From the NCBI GenBank assembly GCA_036821905.1, contig DAISIR010000011.1:1-64000 (forward strand): a DNA stretch of 64,000 nt, given 5' to 3'. The DNA comes from Brooklawnia sp937867175 (GTDB taxonomy: Bacteria > Actinomycetota > Actinomycetes > Propionibacteriales > Propionibacteriaceae). Of this stretch, positions 8,599-16,700 are shown in pieces; the first letter of the stretch is position 1, and the number at the start of each line of letters is the position of its first letter. The position numbers and the translations under genes are program-made. The notes below the pieces were generated by a model. The model had not been told where the DNA came from. It did no database searches and was given only the letters and a program-made list of their open reading frames with translations.

Positions 8599-8613
8599 CT
8601 TAGAGACTCTAAG
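8599..8613. promoter_or_regulatory. 15-base palindrome upstream of the M23 peptidase gene
   Basis: CTTAGAGACTCTAAG is a perfect inverted repeat (7-base arms, one central base) 22 bases upstream of the M23 peptidase start at 8577. It sits in the 130-base gap between that gene and the divergent nuclease gene. On the minus strand the same stretch can also be read as GAGTCT-TA-GAGTCT, a direct repeat. It could be a repressor operator or a small 5'UTR hairpin; no regulator is encoded nearby. Confidence 0.4.
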
Positions 8614-8707
8614 ACTCGTTAAGCCGATTCTCAAAATCGTTTGGGAACCAAGTTGCCAAGGCGGACGAGCGTCCGAACTGTCGGCGCGCCGGCCTAACGT
8701 TCATCGC

Positions 8708-10447
8708 ATGACCATTGCCCGAACGACGAGCGCCCAGCAGCCCAGCCTCGAAGACCTGGGCACCCCGCTCGCCGAGGTGACGTTCTGCGTGGTCGACCTT
8801 GAGACCACCGGCAGCGGTCCAGAGGCGACGATCACCGAGTTTGGCGCTGTGAAGGTGCGCGGCGGCGAGGTGCTTGGGGAGTTCGGCACGCTGGTCAATC
8901 CGCAGACCCATATCCCGGCACTGATCGCGATGCTCACCGGCATCACCAACCAGATGGTGGCGCAATCGCCGATCCTCGGCGAGGTACTGCCGGGCTTCCT
9001 GGAGTTCGCCCGCAACTGCGTTCTGGTCGCGCACAACGCGCGATTCGACGTCGGTTTCCTGAAGCGGGCCTGCGAGCAGCACGAGCAGGTCTGGCCGGCC
9101 CCGGCAGTAATCGACACCGTCGCCCTAGCCCGCCAGGCACTGCTCGCCGATGAGGTGCCCAACTGCAAACTGGAAACCCTGGCCCGGCACTTCCGCGCGG
9201 CCACCCAGCCCAACCACCGCGCTCTCTCCGACGCCCGCGCCACCGTCGACGTGCTGCACGGGTTGCTGGAAAGGGTCGGCAACCTTGGTGTGCTGACCCT
9301 GGAAGACCTCAAAGAGTTCGAACATCGGGTATCGCCACAACGCCGCGCCAAACGCGTCTGGGCGCAGGCGCTGCCCGAGGCGCCAGGGGTCTACGCGTTC
9401 TTCGCCGAGCGGCCGGGCCAATCCCGGCAGGTGCTCTACGTCGGCAAGTCGACGAACATCCGGCGGCGGGTGCGCGGCTACTTCACCTCGTCCGAAACTC
9501 GCCCCCGGATGGACGAGATGGTGCGGGTCGCGACCGGGGTGGACGCACTGGTCTGCGCCACCGACCTGGAGGCGGAAATCCGCGAACTGCGCATGATCGC
9601 CGCCCACTCCCCGCGCTACAACCGCCGGTCACGCCGACAGGACAAGGTAGTTTGGGTGAAACTCACCACCGATCACTGGCCGCGACTGTCCATCGTCGGC
9701 TCGCCCGCTGATGATCACGCCACCTACTGGGGTCCGTTCACTTCCAAGGCGGCCGCTCAGGACGCCTGCCAAGCCCTCTACGACGCCCATCCGATAAGGC
9801 AGTGCACCATGCGCATCGGCCGCAACTCGTCCCAGGCGGGCTGCGCGTTGGGAGAACTCGGCAGATGTCTGGCCCCGTGCACCGGCACCGACCACGCGGC
9901 ATACCTGACGATGGTGGAACAGGTGCGCCGAGCGATGTCCAGCGATCTGCGGCCCACCGTGGCTTCGGTCGGGCAACGGATCGCGCAACTGTCGAGCCAA
10001 CAGCGCTTCGAGGAGGCCCAGGTGCTCACCGACAGGTTGCGCTGCTACGCGACGACCACCCAGCGCTGGCATCGCCTGGTCGCGATGTCGCGGTGCCCAC
10101 AGATCGTGGCTGCGCGATGGGTGCCGAGCCCGGCACCGGCACCGGGCTGGCAGATCCACGTCATCCGGCACGGCCGACTGGCCGCGGCGGCCACCGCGGC
10201 ACCCGGCCAGGCCCCGCATCCGGTGGCCGAGGAAGCGGTCCGACTGGCCGAGACCGTGCTGCCGAGCCCCCAGCAGTTGCCCGCTGGGTCAGTCGAGGAG
10301 GCCGAACGGATCGCCGCCTGGCTGGAGCGTCCCGGGGTTCGGCTGCTGGAGATCGACGGTGACTGGTCGATGCCGCTGCACTGCGGTCTCAACGAGGCAG
10401 ACCTGCCCCGGCTGGCCCTCGGGGCCGGCGACACCAGCTGGGCCTAG
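8708..10447 (+). CDS. DEDD 3'-5' exonuclease fused to a UvrC-like GIY-YIG nuclease domain
   Basis: A 579-residue fusion. Residues 20-190 form a DnaQ/epsilon-like DEDDh exonuclease: VVDLETTG (Asp30, Glu32), VAHNARFD (108-114) and HRALSDA (170-176). Residues 222-300 form a GIY-YIG domain: GVYAFF then LYVGKS, as at the N-terminus of UvrC. A Cys-rich UvrC-type segment (ALGELGRCLAPC) and a UVR-like helical region follow. This architecture is a conserved actinobacterial family (Mycobacterium Rv2191-like), thought to take part in DNA repair or proofreading. The frame is open 360 bases further upstream, but similarity starts at the ATG 8708. Confidence 0.88.
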   Translation: MTIARTTSAQQPSLEDLGTPLAEVTFCVVDLETTGSGPEATITEFGAVKVRGGEVLGEFGTLVNPQTHIPALIAMLTGITNQMVAQSPILGEVLPGFLEFARNCVLVAHNARFDVGFLKRACEQHEQVWPAPAVIDTVALARQALLADEVPNCKLETLARHFRAATQPNHRALSDARATVDVLHGLLERVGNLGVLTLEDLKEFEHRVSPQRRAKRVWAQALPEAPGVYAFFAERPGQSRQVLYVGKSTNIRRRVRGYFTSSETRPRMDEMVRVATGVDALVCATDLEAEIRELRMIAAHSPRYNRRSRRQDKVVWVKLTTDHWPRLSIVGSPADDHATYWGPFTSKAAAQDACQALYDAHPIRQCTMRIGRNSSQAGCALGELGRCLAPCTGTDHAAYLTMVEQVRRAMSSDLRPTVASVGQRIAQLSSQQRFEEAQVLTDRLRCYATTTQRWHRLVAMSRCPQIVAARWVPSPAPAPGWQIHVIRHGRLAAAATAAPGQAPHPVAEEAVRLAETVLPSPQQLPAGSVEEAERIAAWLERPGVRLLEIDGDWSMPLHCGLNEADLPRLALGAGDTSWA

Positions 10448-10456
10448 AATCAGGCC

Positions 10457-10738
10457 ATGATCACCGCCATCGTCTTCGTCCAGGTCAAGTCGGATCAGAT
10501 CCCCGAGGTTGCCGAACAGATCGCCGCCATTGAGGGCGTCAGCGAGGTCTATTCGGTGACTGGACGCATCGACCTGATCGTCATGGTTCGGGTCCGCGAC
10601 TTCGAGACGGTGGCCGATGTGATCTCAGACCGGATCAGCAAGGTGCCGGGGGTGTTGGACACCACCACACACCTCGCCTTCCGGGCCTTCAGCCAGCACG
10701 ACCTCGAATCCACCTTCTCACTCGGTGTCGGCGACTGA
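10457..10738 (+). CDS. Stand-alone Lrp/AsnC ligand-binding (RAM) domain protein
   Basis: A 93-residue protein consisting only of the alpha-beta RAM domain found at the C-terminus of Lrp/AsnC regulators, with no helix-turn-helix. Typical features are the VSEVYSVTGRIDLIVMV core and the VLDTTTHLAF strand. Such single-domain proteins form dimers and higher oligomers and bind amino acids or similar small molecules. What it senses is unknown. It starts nine bases after the nuclease gene, so it is probably co-transcribed with it. Its 3' end overlaps the convergent glucan synthase gene by 21 bases. Confidence 0.85.
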   Translation: MITAIVFVQVKSDQIPEVAEQIAAIEGVSEVYSVTGRIDLIVMVRVRDFETVADVISDRISKVPGVLDTTTHLAFRAFSQHDLESTFSLGVGD

Positions 10739-13700
10739 CACCTGCCCGCCGAGTCTGACGTTCACCCAGTGGGTGCCCGCCGACCGATCGAGGTTGATCA
10801 TGGCCGCACCGTTGACCACCGGCACCGGCTGCTGATCGACGGTGCATTCCACCACCACTCGCCCCTGCCCCGGTTCGCCTTGGATGTCGATGTCGTAGCG
10901 GGCATCCCCGTGCTTGTAGCGGACGCTGGCGGAGCCCCAATCACACGGTAGGCAGCAACGGACCTCCAGACGCTCGCCGTGGCGCCGCAGCCCGAGGATG
11001 GCCTCCAGACCGGCGCGGTACAGCCAGCCGGCCGACCCGGTGTACCAGGTCCAGCCGCCGCGTCCGGCGTACGGTTCGACCGAGTAGACGTCGGCCGCCA
11101 GCACGTAGGGTTCCACCCGGTACCCCTCGGCCGCCTCGGCATCCAACGCATGATTCACCGGGTTGATCAGCTGGAATGCCTCACCCGCGCGATCGTCGCG
11201 TCCCAAGGCAGCCCAGGCCAGGATCGACCAGACAGCGCCATGGGTGTACTGTCCGCCGTTCTCCCGCACACCCGGGGGGTAGGCCCGGATGTAGCCCGGA
11301 TCTGGCTCGGAGACATCGAACGGCGCAGTAAACAGCCTGATCAGCCGATGTTCATGATCGACGAGGTGGTCGTACATCGATTCCATGGCGCGGCCGGTAC
11401 GCTCCGGGTGCGAAGACTGCGAAAGCACCGCCCAACTCTGCACGATACCGTCGATCTGGCACTCGACGCGTCCCGATGAGCCCAGCGGGGTACCGTCATC
11501 GAAGTAGGCGCGCCGGTACCACTCGCCGTCCCAGCCGGCGTCCTCGAGGGCCTCCAGCAGACGCTGCTGCTCGGCCAGTGCCCGAGTCGCGAACGAGCGG
11601 TCTCCGCGCCGGCGAGCCAGTGGCAGGAAGGCGGTCAGCGTGGCGTGCAGGAACCAGCCCAGCCACACGCTCTCGCCCTCGCCAGCGGCCCCGACCCGGT
11701 TCATGCCGTCGTTCCAGTCACCGGTGCCCATCAGCGGCAGCCCGTTGCGACCGTAACGGAAGGCTTGCTCCAGCCCGAGCACGCAATGCTCGTAGAGGCT
11801 CGCGGTGCGGCCGGACACCTGGGGTGTGAAGAACCGCTCCTGCTCGTCCTGGCCCAGCGGGTCGCCGCTGAGGAAGCCGACCTGCTCATCCAACACCCCG
11901 TAGTCACCGGTCACGTCAAGATAGCGGACGGCTGCGTTCGCCAGCCAGACCACATCATCGGTGATCCGGGTGCGTACCCCTGCCCCGGTTGCGGGCAGCC
12001 ACCAGTGCTGGACGTCGCCCTCACCGAACTGGCGTCCGGCCGCCCGCAGCAAGTGCTCTCTGGCCAACTGCTGATCGATCAGCACGACCGCCATCGAGTC
12101 CTGCAGTTGGTCACGGAAGCCGTAGGCGCCCGACGCCTGGTAGTAGCCGACGCGCGCCAGCATCCGGCACGCCATCGTCTGGTACAGCAGCCAGCCGTTG
12201 AGCATCACGTCGAACGAGCCCTCCGGGGTGCTGACCTGCACCTGGGCGAGCAACCCTCGCCAGTGCTCACGCACCTGGTCGAGGACCGCACCGAGGTCAC
12301 GACCACGGTAACGGCCAAGCAGCGTGCGCACCTCGGCCAAGTCGACTCCGGCCCCCAACAGGATGGGGAATTCGATGCTCTCCCCCGGCTCGAGACGCAC
12401 CGGTCGCTGCATCGCCAGGCACGGGTCGAGGCCCGCTCCGACCCGGTTGGACAGCGGCTCGGTGCGAGTCACCGCGTGTGGCTGTTGCCACGATGCCGGC
12501 GGCCCCAGGAATTCGCTACGATCCCCCGTCCACGACGTCTGGCGTCCAGCCATGTCGCAGAAGACAAGCTGGTCGGCGTAGTCCACGCTGAACGGGTTGC
12601 GCACCAGCAACGCCGAGGTCACCGGATCGGATTCGGTGATCAGGTGCCGAGCAGTCAGGTCGCGGTGCTGCCCCAACACGACCTCGGCATAGCTGGTCAC
12701 CGTCAACCGCATCCGGCGCCGGGACTTGTTGGTCAGCTTGAGCAGGCTGATCTTCACCGAATCGTCCAACGGCACGAAGACCGTCTGTTCCATGGCCAGC
12801 TCGGGGCCCTCGAAGCTGTACGTGGTGTAGCCGAATCCGTGCCTGGTGATGTGCCGGCCGTCCTCGGCCACCGCTGCGGTCGGCGACCAAATGGCGGCGC
12901 TGTCGTCGTCGCGCACGTAGATCGCCTCGCTCACCCGGTTCGTGACGGGGTCGTTGCGCCAACTGGTCAACTGGTTGTCGCGGCTGTTGCGCCACCACGT
13001 ACAACCGCCACCTTCGGCGGTGGCCAAGAACCCGAACTGCTCATTCGCGACCACATTGGTCCACGGCGCCGGGGTGGGCCGGCCCTGATCGGAGATCACC
13101 ACGTACTCGTCGCCATCGTCGTTGAACCCACCGAAGCCGTTGAAGAAGCGCAGATCGGCCGCCGCGTTGGCAGGCTGCAGCGGCGTGTCGGGCCCCCTGC
13201 GCGGCAGCGCGTGCAGCCGGCCGCCACCCACCCGTTGCTCGGGTCGCGGTGGCATCTGCTGGCTGATCGAACCCCGGCGGGCCACCAGGACGACCGCAGC
13301 CGTGCCGAAGAGCGCGGCGATCGCCTCGGCCGCAACCTGGTCACGCCGCACCACGAAGATTTGCCCGGTGGAGTCGGGATGACCGGTGCGCAGCGAGATC
13401 GAGTGGGCAGCGGTCTCCAGATCCAGCTGCAGCTCCTGGGCGTAGCTGGTCGCCTGCTCGTTCAGCAGCACGACGTCGACAGCGAAGCGGCGCGCGCGCC
13501 AGAACTCGAACGCATGCACCACCTCACGTACCAGGGCCATGTCGGCGACGTCCCGGATGCGCACCACCAGAATCGGCAGGTCACCTGAGATGCCCATCTG
13601 CCACAAGTCGGACTGCGGCCGGGCCGCAGTCAACTCCTGCGCGGGGGCCCGCAGGTCGAGCTGCGGGTACATCACGCGCCCGGCGAGGTTCTGGAACAGG

Positions 13701-16700
13701 GCTGCGTCCTCGGCCTCAATGCCGAGGTGGCGCAACTGAACCTGCGCCTGGGTCCAGGCGAGCATCGAAAGCCGTTCGCTGGCGCCCACGGTGCGGTGGT
13801 GGTCAACCAGCCGCAGCAGCCCATCCCGATCTGCCGCCACCACGGTCCACCACGAAAGGACCACCCGTTCACCCGGGGGCAACGCCACCGGCTGGCTCAG
13901 CGAGAAGATCGGATCGAGGGTGTAGCCGGTCGTCCCGGTCGGCCGCCCGCCCGGAGCCAGCTGCGCCGGATCGTCCAGACCGCGACCGCGGCCCAGGAAG
14001 TTGCGCCGATCAGTCTCGGGAGTGGGCTGGTCGGGCAGGTGCTCGTGACCACGGTCCGCGGTGACGAAGTGGGCCGCCCAGATCTCCGGGTCACTCGGTG
14101 AGCGACGGCGCCGGGTGGCGACCAGCACGCTGCCCTCGTCCAGAAACTCGGTGTGCACGAACATCTTGGAGAACACCGGGTGGGCCCGCGCGTCGGCGCG
14201 CTGGGCGAGGACGAGTTCCTGGTAGCTGACCGCATCCAAGTGCCGGGTACGGGCGCCGTCATTGGTGATGGTCATCTTGCGAACCACCGCGTCGGCTTCC
14301 GGCGAGACCTGGTGCTGCACGACGACGGTCAGGTCGGTGTCCAGGTGCAGACTGAATCGTGCCCGGTCCTCGGTGAAGCGCACCTGGTACTGCTCGGGAA
14401 GCCGGTGGACGGGCAGCGGGGTCGGCGTCCAGACCCGGCCGGATTCAGTGTCGCGAATGTACAGGTGGTCGGTGCCGGCGAAGCCATTCCGCTCGGACGA
14501 CCAACGCGTCACCGCGAGCCCGCCCCAGCGCAACCATGATGCGCCCGCCGAGGTCAGGGCGAGGCTGAGTCGACCATTCGACATCATCTGCAGGTGTGGC
14601 GCCAGCGCCGCCTGCCCGGTGTACACCCGTTCGATCGGCGTGACCAGCGCCTTGGTGCTGCGCGGCTCGGAATCGACGGCGCGGCGGGTGGTGGAGACCG
14701 GTACGTGTTCGGGTGCGCGCTCCTCCAACAGGAGTTCGGCCGCCTTGACCATCGGTTCGTCGTGGAAACGGTCACGCATTGCCCCGTCGAAGACGACGTT
14801 GGCGATTGCGACGATCGTCATGCCTTGGTGGTGCGCCATGTAACTGCGGACGATCTCGAACTGCTGCCCTTCGCGCAGACGCCGTCGGGTGAAGTCGAGC
14901 GATTCGTAGAAGCCATAGCGACCGCGCGCGCCCAGCTTCGCCAGACGCCGGTAGTTGACCATCGCCTCCCTGGGGTTGACCATGGACGCCAGACCTGAGG
15001 CGTACGGCGCGATGACCAGGTTGTTCGACAGCCCGCGAACCAGGCCGAGGCCGGGCACGCCGAACGGCGAATACTGGTAGTTCATCTGCGGATCACGGGC
15101 GAAGTAGCCGGCCTCCGAGATCCCCCAGACCGGACACCCAACCTGCTTGGCGTACTGGATCTGGCGTTGCACGGCCAGCTCACAGGACGTGATGAGCAGC
15201 CCGGTCGCGGGTTGCCGCATCACCAGCATCGGCATCAGGTACTCGAACATCGACCCCGACCAGCTGAGCAGGGCCGCCCCGCCCCCGACGGCGGTGACGC
15301 TGCGCCCCAGCCGCGTCCAGTGCCGGGTAGGCAGATCGTTCTTGGCGATCGCCACATAACTGCCCAGCCTGGCCTCCGAGGCCATCAGGTCATAACTGGA
15401 CTCGTCCAGCTTGGCCTCGTCGACGTTGTAGCCCACCGACAGTAGGCGGCGCTCGTGGTCGTAGACGAAGTCGAAGTCGGTGCTGCGGAACTCCTCGCGG
15501 GCCTGGGCCTCCACAACCGCCAACCGATCCACCAGTTCGCGGCGTCCCTCGTCGTCAAGCGCGAGATCACGGAGAGCCGAGCTTACGCTGCGCGCCAGCG
15601 ACTGCGCCACGTGCCGCAACGTGCCGGGCAGCCCGCCCACACCGACCAACTCGCCGACCTTCACCCCGAAGGCCGTCAGGGACTGGATGGTCAAGGGCCC
15701 GGCCACCAGAGTCGCGAACCCCTGCCGGATCGCCCCGACGTGGGCCTGCGCACCGGCACGGTCGCAGCCGGTCCAGCGCTTCTCGGGCAGTTCGGAGACA
15801 ACCTGCTCAAGTAGCCCGACCCCGTCTGCCAAGCCTTTACGCGGGTCGACCGGTGTCGGTGGGTTCTCACGCCACTCCCGGCAGAAGCTGGCCAGCACCA
15901 GCAGGTGACCGACATAGTTGCCCGAGTCCACCGACGAGACGTAACGCGGGCTCAGTGGCTTGCCGGTCTCGGTGTCGTACCAGTTGTACAGGTGACCGTG
16001 TTGATGTTCGAGGTTCCGGGCCGAGGCCATGGTGGCCTGCAGGCGATCGACCGTCTCGCAGTCACCGATCCAGCCGAAATCGCGGGCACTGATCACGGTG
16101 AGGAAATACAGACCGATGTTGGTCGGCGAGGTCCGATGCGCGATCCGCGGTTCCGGATCCTCCTGGAAGTTGTCCGGAGGCAGGTGCAGTTGGTCAGCGG
16201 TCACGAACGTCTCGAAGAAGCCCCAGGTGCGGCGGGCCACCAACCGCAGTTCAGCTAGGTCTCCCTTGTCGGCGAGCAGTTCGACCGGTTCCAGGCGCGC
16301 GCTGACACGCTGGGCCACCAAGGGGGCCACTGCCCACGCCAGCACGGCCGGCAGCGCGACCAGCAGTTGCCCCCATCCGCTGATTGCCGCCACCAGCAAC
16401 GCTGCCGCAGGCGGCACCAGTCCACCGGCCATCTGCTGGGCAAATCGACGCAAGGTACCGGTGGCCTGTTTGGCGGACGCCGCCGCGGTCGTCCACTCCA
16501 GCAGGTTGCGATGCGAAACAGTCATCCGCCACCCGGTGCGGACGATCGCGTCGGCGTTGGACCAGGCCCGGTGGGCGACGAAGACGAAGTTCAGCCCGGC
16601 AAGCGCCAGCGCATGCCCCAGATTGGCGCCGATGCTGTGGTATTTGCTGCTGCTTGTGATGCCGCGCGACGGAGCGAACAGGGCCGACACGATCCCTATC

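Noticed and set aside
8578..8707. Possible c-di-AMP (ydaO) riboswitch before the M23 peptidase
   Set aside because: Such switches are common before wall hydrolases in actinobacteria, but the conserved elements are not present and the region is too short.
11645..13588. Long open frame (over 600 codons) on the plus strand inside the glucan synthase gene
   Set aside because: It is antisense to a well-conserved GH94 region, has no recognisable domain and is rich in Arg/His/Gln/Pro as expected of a GC-rich shadow frame.
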